A stretch of 64,000 nucleotides of DNA from Streptomyces sp. LUP47B (GTDB lineage: Bacteria; Actinomycetota; Actinomycetes; Streptomycetales; Streptomycetaceae): contig NZ_MJAH01000004.1 of the NCBI RefSeq assembly GCF_001746295.1, forward strand, positions 1 to 64,000, written 5' to 3'. Under the pieces are notes generated by a model, which was given only the letters and a program-made list of their open reading frames with translations, did not search any database and was not told the origin of the DNA. Shown here piece after piece: positions 1 through 8,841 of this stretch. Positions within the stretch are counted from its first letter, which is position 1; every line of letters begins with the position of its first letter. The position numbers and the translations under genes are program-made.

Positions 1-2516
1 TCCAGCGGTCCGCCCGCGGCCGCCTGCTGCCCGGGCTCACCGCCACCGGCCACGACGCCTGGCGGGCCGGACCGCTGGACCCGGACGACATCGCCCACCT
101 CCGCGCCGTCGCGGCCGCCCTGCCCCACGAGGGTCACGCGGTCCCGCTGCCCGGCCCCGGCCCGCTCCGGCTGCCCGAACCGGAAGCCCTGATGCGCTCC
201 TTCCTGGACGCGGTCGCCGACACCCTGCCCCGCACCCCCGCCGCACCGTTCGCCTCCGGCAAGCCCTTCGCGGCCCGCGCACCGCAGCGGCTGCCCCATG
301 CCCACGACTGGGCCGCGGAGGTCGCCGCCGGCATGGACGCGGGCGTGCGGATCTCGCTCCGCCTGGACCTGTCGGCGTACAACCTGTTCAACGCCGACGC
401 CGACGGTGCGCGCAGTGCGGGCGCCGCGATCGTCCAGGTGCACAGCCTCGCCGACCCGACCCTCGTGGCCGACGCTGCGGCCCTGTGGGCGGGGGACGCC
501 GACGCCGTCTTCGGACCACGCGCACGCGTCGACGCGGCCCTCGCGGTGCGGCGCGCCGCCCGGGTGTGGCCGCCCCTGGACCGGCTCTCCGAGCAGGACG
601 TACCCGATGTACTGGCCCTGTCCGACGAGGAGTTGGGCGACCTTCTCGGTGTGGCGGCGCCCCGGCTCGCGGCAGCCGGGGTCGCGGTGCACTGGCCGCG
701 GGACCTGGCGCAGGACCTCACCGCGGCCGCGGTGGTACGACCCGCGCCGGGCTCGGCGACCGACGGCACCGGCTTCTTCGAGAGCGAGGAACTCCTCCAG
801 TTCCGCTGGCAGTTGGCGCTCGGCGGCGACCCGCTCAGCGAGGCCGAGATGGACGCGCTGGCCGAGGCCCACCGCCCCGTCGTTCGCCTCAGGGACCAGT
901 GGGTGCTGGTCGACCCCGCCCTCGTCCGCAAGGCCCGCAAGCGTGAACTGGGCCTGCTCGACCCGGTCGACGCGCTGTCCGTCGCCCTCAGCGGCAGCGC
1001 CGAGGTCGACGGCGAGACCGTGCAGGCGGTCCCGGTCGGCGCGCTCGCCGCCCTGCGCGACCGCCTGACGACCGGAGTCCACCCCGCCGAACCACCCGCG
1101 GGCCTGCACGCCACGCTCCGCGACTACCAACTCCGCGGCCTGGCCTGGCTGGACCTCATGACCTCCCTGGGCCTCGGCGGCTGCCTCGCCGACGACATGG
1201 GCCTCGGCAAGACGATCACCGTCATCGCCCTGCACCTGCGCCGGGCGCACCGCGAGCCGACCCTCGTCGTCTGCCCGGCCTCGCTCCTGGGCAACTGGCA
1301 GCGGGAGATCACCCGGTTCGCGCCCGGCGTCCCGGTCCGCCGCTTCCACGGCACGGACCGCAGCCTGGACGACCTCGACGGCGGCTTCGTCCTCACCACG
1401 TACGGCACCATGCGGGCGGCGGCGACGAGGCTGGCCGAGCAGCGCTGGGGCATGGTCGTGGCGGACGAAGCCCAGCACGTGAAGAACCCGTACTCGGCGA
1501 CAGCGAAGGCCCTGCGCACCATCCCCTCGCCCGCGCGCGTGGCCCTGACCGGCACCCCGGTCGAAAACAACCTGTCCGAACTGTGGGCACTGCTCGACTG
1601 GACGACCCCCGGACTCCTCGGTCCCCTGAAGTCCTTCCGCGCCCGGCACGCGCGCGCGGTGGAGAACGGCGAGGACGAGGAGGCGGTGACCAGGCTGGCG
1701 AGGCTGGTGCGGCCCTTCCTCCTGCGCCGCAAGAAGTCCGACCCCGGCATCGTCCCCGAGCTGCCGCCCAAGACGGAGACGGACCATCCGGTCCCCCTCA
1801 CGCGCGAACAGGCCTCGCTGTACGAGGCGGTGGTGCGCGAGTCGATGCTGGCGATCGAGACGGCGCAGGGCATCGCGCGCAGGGGCCTGGTGCTGAAGTT
1901 GCTGGGGGCGCTGAAGCAGATCTGCGACCACCCCGCGCTGTATCTGAAGGAGGAGGTCCCGCCGACGGCCGGCGAGCGGCTGGTCGCCCGCTCGGGCAAA
2001 CTGGCGCTGCTGGACGAGCTGTTGGACACCCTGCTGGCCGAGGACGGCTCCGCGCTCGTCTTCACGCAGTACGTGGGGATGGCCCGTCTGATCACCGCCC
2101 ACCTCGCCGCCCGCGCGGTCCCGGTGGACCTGTTGCACGGCGGTACGCCGGTGCCGGAGCGCGAGCGCATGGTGGACCGCTTCCAGAGCGGCGCGATTCC
2201 GGTCCTCGTCCTGTCGTTGCGGGCGGCGGGCACCGGCCTCAACCTGACTCGCGCGGGCCATGTCGTCCACTTCGACCGCTGGTGGAACCCGGCCGTCGAG
2301 GAACAGGCCACCGACCGCGCCTATCGCATCGGCCAGACCCAGCCCGTCCAGGTCCACCGCCTCATCACCGAGGGCACCGTGGAGGACCGCATCGCCGAGA
2401 TGCTGGAGTCCAAGCGCGCCCTCGCCGACGCGATCCTCGGCTCCGGCGAGTCGGCCCTCACGGAACTCACCGACCGCGACCTGTCCGACCTGGTCTCCCT
2501 CCGGAGGCCGTCATGA
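1..2516 (+). CDS. SNF2-family DNA helicase/ATPase (5' end outside the window)
   Basis: The reading frame is open from base 3 with no stop, so the gene begins upstream of the window and the Met codon at 192 is probably internal. The visible part is about 838 residues. It contains an N-terminal region resembling the SNF2-associated domain of bacterial Swi2/Snf2 ATPases, then a superfamily-2 motor: Walker A DDMGLGKT near base 1192, motif II DEAQ near 1465, TGTPVENN motif III, and a C-terminal helicase lobe ending with a DRAYRIGQ motif VI. Such proteins are dsDNA-dependent translocases; the target is unknown. The stop codon overlaps the next start (ATGA), so the helicase and the SWIM protein are translationally coupled and probably act together. 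Confidence 0.93.
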   Translation, partial: QRSARGRLLPGLTATGHDAWRAGPLDPDDIAHLRAVAAALPHEGHAVPLPGPGPLRLPEPEALMRSFLDAVADTLPRTPAAPFASGKPFAARAPQRLPHAHDWAAEVAAGMDAGVRISLRLDLSAYNLFNADADGARSAGAAIVQVHSLADPTLVADAAALWAGDADAVFGPRARVDAALAVRRAARVWPPLDRLSEQDVPDVLALSDEELGDLLGVAAPRLAAAGVAVHWPRDLAQDLTAAAVVRPAPGSATDGTGFFESEELLQFRWQLALGGDPLSEAEMDALAEAHRPVVRLRDQWVLVDPALVRKARKRELGLLDPVDALSVALSGSAEVDGETVQAVPVGALAALRDRLTTGVHPAEPPAGLHATLRDYQLRGLAWLDLMTSLGLGGCLADDMGLGKTITVIALHLRRAHREPTLVVCPASLLGNWQREITRFAPGVPVRRFHGTDRSLDDLDGGFVLTTYGTMRAAATRLAEQRWGMVVADEAQHVKNPYSATAKALRTIPSPARVALTGTPVENNLSELWALLDWTTPGLLGPLKSFRARHARAVENGEDEEAVTRLARLVRPFLLRRKKSDPGIVPELPPKTETDHPVPLTREQASLYEAVVRESMLAIETAQGIARRGLVLKLLGALKQICDHPALYLKEEVPPTAGERLVARSGKLALLDELLDTLLAEDGSALVFTQYVGMARLITAHLAARAVPVDLLHGGTPVPERERMVDRFQSGAIPVLVLSLRAAGTGLNLTRAGHVVHFDRWWNPAVEEQATDRAYRIGQTQPVQVHRLITEGTVEDRIAEMLESKRALADAILGSGESALTELTDRDLSDLVSLRRPS

Positions 2517-5035
2517 GTCCCGGCCCCGCCGACGAGGCCCGCCGTGCCCTGCGGGCGGCGAGGGAGCAGGCGAGCCGGGAGGCGACGGGGGATGCGAGCG
2601 GGCAGCCGGTCACCGGGACGGACGACGGGGAAGCGCAGGAGGCCGGCGGGTCTGCGGCGCAGGGCACGGGGGGTCTCGCTGTCGAGGGGGTCGGTGGTTC
2701 CGCGGTGCGGGGCGCGGGTGGCCCTGGGGGCGAAGGGGTCGACGGTCCTGCGGCGCGGGGCACGGGGGGCCGTGCTGTCGAGGGGGTCGGTGGTTCCGCG
2801 GTGCGGGGCGCGGGTGGCCCTGGGGGCGAAGGGGTCGACGGTCCTGCGGCGCGGGGCACGGGGGGCCGTGCTGTCGAGGGGGTCGGTGGCTCCGCGGTGC
2901 GGGGCGCCGGAGGCCCTGGGGGCGAAGGGACCGACGGTCCTGCGGCGAAGGACGCCGGAGGCCTCGTGACCGCAGGGGCGGACCGCTCGGCGGACGAGAG
3001 CGCGGCTCACCGGGCGAACGCGGATGCCGAGGAGCCGGGTACATCTGGCGGACAGGATACGGAGGGCGCCGCGCCCGAGAGCGGCGTGCCCGACTCGGCC
3101 CCGCCCGAGCCCGAGTCCCGGCCAGGTGACGCGGCCCGCGCGGCCCTACGAGGAGCCGTCGCGGCGCGGCGTGCCCCGAGTGCGGGTACGGACGCCGACT
3201 CAGACCGGCTTGACGCAGGTGCCTCCTCCGCGGCTACCGCCGGCTCCCCGGATGGGGAGACGCATCAAGTCGCCGAGCCGGCCCCGCCTGTCCCGGCTGT
3301 CCACGACGCCGCATCCGGGCCTCCCGAGGCGCGCCCTGCGGATGCCGCCCGCGAAGCGCTGCGTGCGGCACGCAAGAGGCGGGAAGCCGCAGCGACCGCC
3401 GAGGCCGCACTCGCGGGTCGGCCGCGTCGTACCGCCCCCGCCGCATCCCGGGACCGGAGCAAGGCACCGCTTCCAGCCGCCGGTGCCCGGGCGCGTGACG
3501 TACGGGAGTTGCTGGCCGACGCGTTCCGGATGCCCGACGACGTGGACCTGCCGGGGGAGGACCCCGAGGACAACGACGGTGTGCGGCAGGGGAGTTCCGT
3601 TCCGCTGCCACCCGCAGCCGACGACAGCTCTCCGAGCACCGACGACCGAATCGGCACGACCCCGTCGGAGCCGCTTGGCGACACCCCCACGGACACCGGC
3701 GGTGACCAGAGCCGGCTCCTCCCGCAACCCGCAGCCGCGCCCACCCCGGCCTCCCCGCACCGCCCCCACTCCATGGCCGCCCCCAACCGGGACAGCGACC
3801 TGCGTCGCACCTTCCCCGCCTTCCCTCCCCGCACGTCCGATGACGCCCGCTTCGCCGCCACCTGGTGGGGCAACGCCTGGGTCTCCGCGCTGGAGGAGGG
3901 TGCGCTGGACGCCAAACGGCTGGCGCGGGGCCGGAGTTATGCCGAGCAGGGGAATGTGGACGCGATCACCGTGACGCCGGGCCTGGTGCTCGCCTATGTG
4001 CAGGGGAGCCGTCCCCGTCCGTACCGCGTGCAGGTGCGGTTGCGGACGCTCGGTGATGCCGACTGGGACCGGTTCCTGGACCTCGCCGCCGATCGGACCG
4101 GACACATCGCCGCACTCCTCGACAGGGAGATGCCTCAGGCGCTGGCCGAGTGCGGAGTGCCGTTGCTCCCCGGTCCGGGCGATCTCGAACCGCAGTGCAG
4201 CTGCCCCGACCGAGGTCACCCCTGCAAGCACGCCGCCGCCCTCTGCTACCAGACGGCACGCCTGCTCGACGCCGATCCCTTCGTCCTGCTTTTGCTGCGC
4301 GGCCGGGGCGAACGGGAACTGCTCGACGCCCTGTCCCGCCTCAGCGCCGCCCGCGCGGCCCGTGCCGCCCAGGCACAGGAACCGGTGCCACTGCCCGGCG
4401 TACGGGCCGCTGAAGTCCTCGCGCCCCGCCGACTCCCGCCGCTTCCGGCCCCGTTGCCGGCCCCCGCGCACCCCGAGCAGCCCCCGGCCTACCCCGCGTC
4501 GCCGGGCGGCCCCGACCCCTTCGCCCTGGACCAGCTGGCCACCGACGCCGCCGCCCGCGCCCACGCTCTGCTCGGCACCGGTCGCGACCCGGTGGGCGAA
4601 CTCACCCTGTGGCAGGACGCGGTACGCCTCGCCGCCGCCCGCCCCGGTTCCGGCCTCACCGCCGGCACCCGGGCCCTCTACGCCTCCCTCGCCGCCGCCA
4701 CCGACCGCACCCCGGCCGACCTGGCCCGCGCGGTCGCCGCCTGGAGACAGGGCGGGATCGAAGGACTCGCGGTCCTCGAAGAACCCTGGGACCCCCCGGC
4801 CGGTCGCTTCGACCGCGCCCGCCCCCTCCTCCTCGCCGCCGATCTCCCCGCCTTCCGACCCTGGCACAACCACCTCACCCATCCCCGCGGCCACATCCAA
4901 CTCCGCCTCGGCCGCGACGGCCTGTGGTACGCCTACGAGTCCGAACCGGGGCACGACGACTGGTGGCCCCGCGGCACCCCCGACCTGGACCCGGTCGGCG
5001 CCCTCACGGGCCTGGGCACCCCGACCGACCTCTGA
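2513..5035 (+). CDS. SWIM zinc-finger protein with Gly-rich tandem repeats
   Basis: 840 residues starting at the ATG that overlaps the helicase stop by four bases. The N-terminal third is low complexity (Gly, Ala, Glu) and contains three copies of a 32-residue repeat. The folded part starts near residue 420 (FPPRTSDDARFAATWWGNAW) and holds a SWIM finger, CSCPDRGHPCKH, near bases 4196-4231. SWIM fingers bind DNA or protein and frequently accompany SNF2 ATPases, so this is probably the partner of the upstream helicase. The function of the C-terminal alpha-helical region is unknown. The repeat region differs in composition from the rest and is probably a disordered linker. The gene end is clear (TGA at 5033-5035). 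Confidence 0.9.
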   Translation: MSPGPADEARRALRAAREQASREATGDASGQPVTGTDDGEAQEAGGSAAQGTGGLAVEGVGGSAVRGAGGPGGEGVDGPAARGTGGRAVEGVGGSAVRGAGGPGGEGVDGPAARGTGGRAVEGVGGSAVRGAGGPGGEGTDGPAAKDAGGLVTAGADRSADESAAHRANADAEEPGTSGGQDTEGAAPESGVPDSAPPEPESRPGDAARAALRGAVAARRAPSAGTDADSDRLDAGASSAATAGSPDGETHQVAEPAPPVPAVHDAASGPPEARPADAAREALRAARKRREAAATAEAALAGRPRRTAPAASRDRSKAPLPAAGARARDVRELLADAFRMPDDVDLPGEDPEDNDGVRQGSSVPLPPAADDSSPSTDDRIGTTPSEPLGDTPTDTGGDQSRLLPQPAAAPTPASPHRPHSMAAPNRDSDLRRTFPAFPPRTSDDARFAATWWGNAWVSALEEGALDAKRLARGRSYAEQGNVDAITVTPGLVLAYVQGSRPRPYRVQVRLRTLGDADWDRFLDLAADRTGHIAALLDREMPQALAECGVPLLPGPGDLEPQCSCPDRGHPCKHAAALCYQTARLLDADPFVLLLLRGRGERELLDALSRLSAARAARAAQAQEPVPLPGVRAAEVLAPRRLPPLPAPLPAPAHPEQPPAYPASPGGPDPFALDQLATDAAARAHALLGTGRDPVGELTLWQDAVRLAAARPGSGLTAGTRALYASLAAATDRTPADLARAVAAWRQGGIEGLAVLEEPWDPPAGRFDRARPLLLAADLPAFRPWHNHLTHPRGHIQLRLGRDGLWYAYESEPGHDDWWPRGTPDLDPVGALTGLGTPTDL
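2681..2968 (+). repeat. Three tandem 96-bp repeats inside the SWIM gene
   Basis: Copies begin at 2681, 2777 and 2873, each at GTCGAGGGGGTCGGTGG. The first two are nearly identical; the third carries several substitutions. The period of 96 bp is 32 codons, so copy-number change keeps the frame. A partial copy precedes the first unit. There are no unique spacers, so this is not a CRISPR array. Confidence 0.9.
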
Positions 5036-5296
5036 CCCGCCCGCCCCCTTGTCCCAGGCCGCCCGCGCCGACCGGTCAGCCTCATGCCCGTACCGCCTCA
5101 CCCGTACCGCCTTCGCCCCTTCCCGCCCGTCGGTCGGTGCCCTCACCGTCCCACCCGACCGCATCCGGGCCCGGTGCCGTCTCTCCGCTCCCGCCGTCCC
5201 GCACCCGGTGAAGGCCGTGTGAGAGTGCGGCGGTGATGTTCGGGAGCCAGGTGTGGGGTGCAGGGGCCCAGGGTCCGAAACGTAAGAAAAGGCGGT

Positions 5297-5302
5297 TAGC
5301 GT
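5297..5302 (+). promoter_or_regulatory. -10 box of the pcaL-like gene, deciding its start
   Basis: TAGCGT fits the actinobacterial TANNNT -10 consensus and lies seven bases before the GTG at 5310. This spacing is typical of a leaderless transcript. The box overlaps an earlier in-frame GTG at 5301, which makes that earlier codon an unlikely start. Confidence 0.5.
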
Positions 5303-5309
5303 GGGGGCC

Positions 5310-6608
5310 GTGAGTGAGACGAAGACCCCCGCCCTCCAGTACCGCTTCGACGGCCCGGAAGACGCCCCGGTCCTCATCCTGGGGCCGTCGCTGGGGACCA
5401 CCTGGCACATGTGGGACCGCCAGGTGCCCGACCTGGTCAAGCAGTGGCGCATCTTCCGGTTCGACCTGCCGGGGCACGGCGGCGCGCCCGCCTACCCGGC
5501 GGGCTCGGTCCGCGATCTCACCGACCGGCTGCTCGCCACGCTCGACCAGTTCGGTGTGCAGCGCTTCGGCTACGCGGGCTGCGCCCTGGGCGGCGCGGTC
5601 GGCATGGAGCTGGCCCTGCGCCACCCGGAGCGGCTCGCTTCGCTCGCGCTGATCGCCGCCTCGCCCCGCTTCGGCTCGGCCGACGAGTTCCGCCAGCGCG
5701 GGGTGATCGTACGGACGAACGGGCTCGATCCCATCGCCCGCACCTCGCCCGAGCGCTGGTTCACCTCCGGGTTCGCCGCCGCTCAGCCCGCGATCACCGA
5801 GTGGGCCGTGCAGATGGTGCGCACCACCGACCCGGGCTGCTACATCGCGGCCTGCGAGGCGCTCGCCGCGTTCGACGTGCGGGCCGATCTCGCGCGGGTC
5901 GGGGTGCCGACCCTCGTCCTAGTCGGCTCCGACGACCAGGTCACCGGCCCCGCCGAGGCCCGCACCCTGGTCGCGGGCATTCCGGACGCCCGGCTCGCCG
6001 TCGTGCCCGGCGCCTCCCACCTGGTGCCGGTCGAGCAACCCGCGGCCGTCACCGACCTGCTGGTCAGACACTTCTCCACCGCCTGGCAGCCCGCCTTCGA
6101 CTCGGCGACCGGCCAGACCGCGATCCCCGCGTCCCCGCTCAAACCGGTCCTGACGACCCCGCCGTTGCAACCGGTGGCGATCGCCGAGATCGCCCCGGCC
6201 GCCCCCGTCCCGCAGTCGGGGACCCGTCCCGACCCGTACGACGCCGGCATCAAGGTGCGCCGTGAGGTGCTCGGCGACGCGCACGTCGACCGGGCGCTCG
6301 CGCAGGCCGACGAGTTCTCCGGTGACTTCCAGGAGTTCATCACCCGCTATGCCTGGGGCGAGATCTGGGACCGGCCGGGCCTCGACCGCCGCTCGCGGAG
6401 CTGCGTCACCCTCACCGCGCTGGTCGCGGGCGGACATCTGGACGAGCTCGCTTTCCACACCCGCGCCGCCCTGCGCAACGGCCTCACCCCGTCCGAGATC
6501 AAGGAGGTGCTCCTCCAGGCGGCCGTGTACTGCGGTGTTCCGGCGGCCAACAGCGCGTTCAAGGTGGCCCAGCAGGTGATCCGCGAGGAGACCACCCCCA
6601 CCGAGTGA
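5310..6608 (+). CDS. pcaL: PcaD-like hydrolase fused to a PcaC-like carboxymuconolactone decarboxylase domain
   Basis: 432 residues. Residues 1-260 are an alpha/beta hydrolase resembling 3-oxoadipate enol-lactonase. Residues about 310-430 are a carboxymuconolactone decarboxylase domain with the usual WGEIWDRPGL and DELAFH motifs. PcaL fusions catalyse two consecutive protocatechuate-branch steps (4-carboxymuconolactone to enol-lactone to 3-oxoadipate). The gene is alone here, with no other pca genes nearby. The nucleophile elbow reads G-C-A-L-G-G (residues 90-95), so Ala92 sits where Ser is expected. The acid (GSDDQ) and the His (GASHL) are present. The hydrolase half may therefore be inactive or use another residue, and the pcaL name is by architecture only. 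The alternative start is GTG 5301. Confidence 0.75.
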   Translation: MSETKTPALQYRFDGPEDAPVLILGPSLGTTWHMWDRQVPDLVKQWRIFRFDLPGHGGAPAYPAGSVRDLTDRLLATLDQFGVQRFGYAGCALGGAVGMELALRHPERLASLALIAASPRFGSADEFRQRGVIVRTNGLDPIARTSPERWFTSGFAAAQPAITEWAVQMVRTTDPGCYIAACEALAAFDVRADLARVGVPTLVLVGSDDQVTGPAEARTLVAGIPDARLAVVPGASHLVPVEQPAAVTDLLVRHFSTAWQPAFDSATGQTAIPASPLKPVLTTPPLQPVAIAEIAPAAPVPQSGTRPDPYDAGIKVRREVLGDAHVDRALAQADEFSGDFQEFITRYAWGEIWDRPGLDRRSRSCVTLTALVAGGHLDELAFHTRAALRNGLTPSEIKEVLLQAAVYCGVPAANSAFKVAQQVIREETTPTE

Positions 6609-6641
6609 GCCGGGCGCTTCGCCTGGGGGCAGGATGGACCC

Positions 6642-7277
6642 ATGAAGCTCACGAAGATGTCGCACTCCTGTGTCCGTCTGGAGAAGGACGGACAGACTCT
6701 CGTCCTCGACCCCGGGGCCTTCAGCGAGGAGGACGCCGCCCTCGGCGCGGACGCGATCCTCGTCACGCACGAACACCTCGACCACTTCAGCGAGGAGCGG
6801 CTGCGGACGGCCCTGGACGCCAACCCGGCCGCGGAGATCTGGACGCTGAAGTCGGTCGCCGAGAAGCTCTCGACCGCTTTCCCGGGCCGCGTGCACACCG
6901 TCGGCCACGGTGACACCTTCACCGCCGCCGGTTTCGACGTACAGGTCCACGGCGAACTGCACGCAGTGATCCACCCGGACATCCCGCGCATCACCAACGT
7001 CGGCTACCTCGTCGACGGCGGCCGGATCTTCCACCCGGGCGACGCCCTCACCGTCCCCGACCACGCCGTCGAGACGCTGATGCTTCCCGTCATGGCCCCC
7101 TGGAGCAAGATCTCCGAGGTCATCGACTACGTCCGTGAGGTCAAGCCCCAGCGCGCCTACGACATCCACGACGCCCTTCTCACGGACCTCGCCCGCCCGG
7201 TCTACGACAACCAGATCGGCGCACTCGGCGGCGCGGAGCACCTGCGGCTGCAGCCGAGGGAGAGCACCGCACTCTGA
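6642..7277 (+). CDS. MBL-fold metallo-hydrolase
   Basis: 211 residues with the metallo-beta-lactamase signature THEHLDH (HxHxDH) near residue 47, a later His in ELHAVIHPD, and HPGD near residue 130. This layout matches small UlaG/RomA-like hydrolases that bind two metal ions; the substrate cannot be read from sequence. No signal peptide is seen, so it is cytosolic. It lies 33 bases after the PcaL-like gene. A CAGGAT -10-like hexamer six bases before the ATG suggests its own leaderless transcript rather than strict co-transcription. Confidence 0.85.
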   Translation: MKLTKMSHSCVRLEKDGQTLVLDPGAFSEEDAALGADAILVTHEHLDHFSEERLRTALDANPAAEIWTLKSVAEKLSTAFPGRVHTVGHGDTFTAAGFDVQVHGELHAVIHPDIPRITNVGYLVDGGRIFHPGDALTVPDHAVETLMLPVMAPWSKISEVIDYVREVKPQRAYDIHDALLTDLARPVYDNQIGALGGAEHLRLQPRESTAL

Positions 7278-7307
7278 GTGTCAGTGCCGCCCGGTAGGTT
7301 GTGGGAC

Positions 7308-8087
7308 ATGCGCATCGCGACCTGGAACGTCAACTCGATCACCGCCCGTCTCCCGAGGCTGCTGGCCTGGCTGGAGAGCACCGGCACCGACGTGCTGTGC
7401 CTCCAGGAAGCCAAGATCGCCGAGGAGCAGTTCCCGTTCGACCAGCTTCGCGAGGCGGGCTACGAGGCGGCGGTACACGCGACCGGCCGGTGGAACGGCG
7501 TGGCGGTGATCTCCCGAGTGGGCATCGAGGACGTCGTCAAGGGCCTGGCGGGCGACCCGGGCTACGACGGCGCCCCGGAGCCCCGTGCCATCTCCGCGAC
7601 CTGCGGCCCCGTCCGCGTCTGGTCGGTCTACGTGCCGAACGGCCGCGAGGTCGACCACCCGCACTACGCCTACAAGCTCCAGTGGTTCGAGGCCCTCAGG
7701 GCCGCCGTGGCGGGTGACGCCGCGGGCAGCCGCCCCTTCGCGGTCCTGGGCGACTACAACGTGGCGCCGACGGACGACGACGTCTACGACGTGGCCGCCT
7801 TCGAGGGCCTCACCCACGTCACCCCGGCCGAGCGCGCGGCCCTCGCCTCCCTGCGCGAGGCGGGCCTGTCGGACGTGGTCCCGCGGCCCCTCAAGTACGA
7901 CCACCCGTTCACGTACTGGGACTACCGCCAGCTCTGCTTCCCCAAGAACCGCGGCATGCGCATCGACCTGGTGTACGGCAACGAGCCCTTCGCGAAGGCC
8001 GTCACCGACGCGTACGTCGACCGTGAGGAGCGCAAGGGCAAGGGCGCGTCCGATCACGCGCCGGTGGTAGTGGACCTGGACGTCTAG
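7308..8087 (+). CDS. xthA: Exodeoxyribonuclease III (AP endonuclease family)
   Basis: 259 residues, full length for the family. Motifs in order: ATWNVNSI at the N-terminus, LCLQEAKI (metal-binding Glu), GDYNVAPTDDDVYD, and the C-terminal SDHAPVVVDL His-Asp pair. The enzyme cleaves at abasic sites in base-excision repair and removes 3' blocks. The start at ATG 7308 matches the conserved MRIATWNVNS beginning. TAGGTT at 7295-7300, seven bases upstream, looks like a leaderless -10 box, so the in-frame GTG at 7278 is rejected. Confidence 0.93.
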   Translation: MRIATWNVNSITARLPRLLAWLESTGTDVLCLQEAKIAEEQFPFDQLREAGYEAAVHATGRWNGVAVISRVGIEDVVKGLAGDPGYDGAPEPRAISATCGPVRVWSVYVPNGREVDHPHYAYKLQWFEALRAAVAGDAAGSRPFAVLGDYNVAPTDDDVYDVAAFEGLTHVTPAERAALASLREAGLSDVVPRPLKYDHPFTYWDYRQLCFPKNRGMRIDLVYGNEPFAKAVTDAYVDREERKGKGASDHAPVVVDLDV

Positions 8088-8307
8088 ACGTCACGACAGA
8101 GCTCACAGCGGGGCCGGGTCCACCGACCCCGCGAGCGCGGCGAAGCCCTCGTTTCTCGAGTACAGAGGGACGAAAGGCGCATGGTGATGCCAACGGGACA
8201 TCGGTGGCACGTCGACGCACCCTGCGCGGAGTTGGTGCGAAGTCGGCCGGGAACGAGGGCCCGCGCGCCTGTGGTGCATGCGGCCGGGTGAGTGACACGC
8301 TGGGCGT

Positions 8308-8715
8308 ATGAAGATCCCTTTTCTGGGCGGCCGGAGTGAGAAGCCCGGGACCCGCGACCCCGAGGGCATCGCCGAACTTCTCTCCGAGTGCGAGCTCCTG
8401 CGCTCCCACGCGGCCCGTTCAGGTGTCCGACTGGACGACACGGCGGCCTCGTTGGAGGCGCTCGATCAGCTGGTGCCGGGTTGGCGCGACGACGAGGAGA
8501 TCCTGCTCTGGCTCGGTAACGACGCCGGGCTCTACCTGGGCACGGTCATCGTGCGGACCGTCCCCGGAGCGACCTGGGATCTGCGCTCGGACGGCCAGCC
8601 CGTGATCCGGCTGGAATCAGGCCGGGAGTTCGACGTCGTGGCCTCCGGGCACGAGTGGGCCGCGAGCGGGGTGCCCGAGCTGTCCCAGCTCTACGCGGAG
8701 GTCGCCGAGGAGTGA
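8308..8715 (+). CDS. Small conserved actinobacterial protein, DUF6278-like
   Basis: 135 residues, acidic, with no signal peptide or membrane segment. It begins MKIPFLGGR and has a central block LLWLGNDAGLYLGTVIV followed by WDLRSDGQPVIRL. From memory this resembles DUF6278, a Streptomyces family without assigned function; I cannot confirm the match. CACGCT at 8296-8301, six bases before the ATG, may be a leaderless -10. The 220 bases upstream (8088-8307) contain no other gene I can support. Confidence 0.7.
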   Translation: MKIPFLGGRSEKPGTRDPEGIAELLSECELLRSHAARSGVRLDDTAASLEALDQLVPGWRDDEEILLWLGNDAGLYLGTVIVRTVPGATWDLRSDGQPVIRLESGREFDVVASGHEWAASGVPELSQLYAEVAEE

Positions 8716-8841
8716 AACCATGGCCGTAAGTACGGCGTAAATACGGCTTATGACCGAAAAGTGCGTGTCGTTCCTCAAGTGCGATCTTGCCTCGATAAGT
8801 TGCGGCAACCACGACACAGCTGAGAGTGGGTAGGGCTGGGT

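Noticed and set aside
2681..2968. Possible CRISPR array (regular repeats)
   Set aside because: The 96-bp units are contiguous without unique spacers and keep a coding frame.
3200..5452. 750-codon minus-strand frame opposite the SWIM gene
   Set aside because: It is Gly/Arg/Val-rich with no domain, and it overlaps both a gene with a clear zinc-finger motif and the promoter of the next gene.
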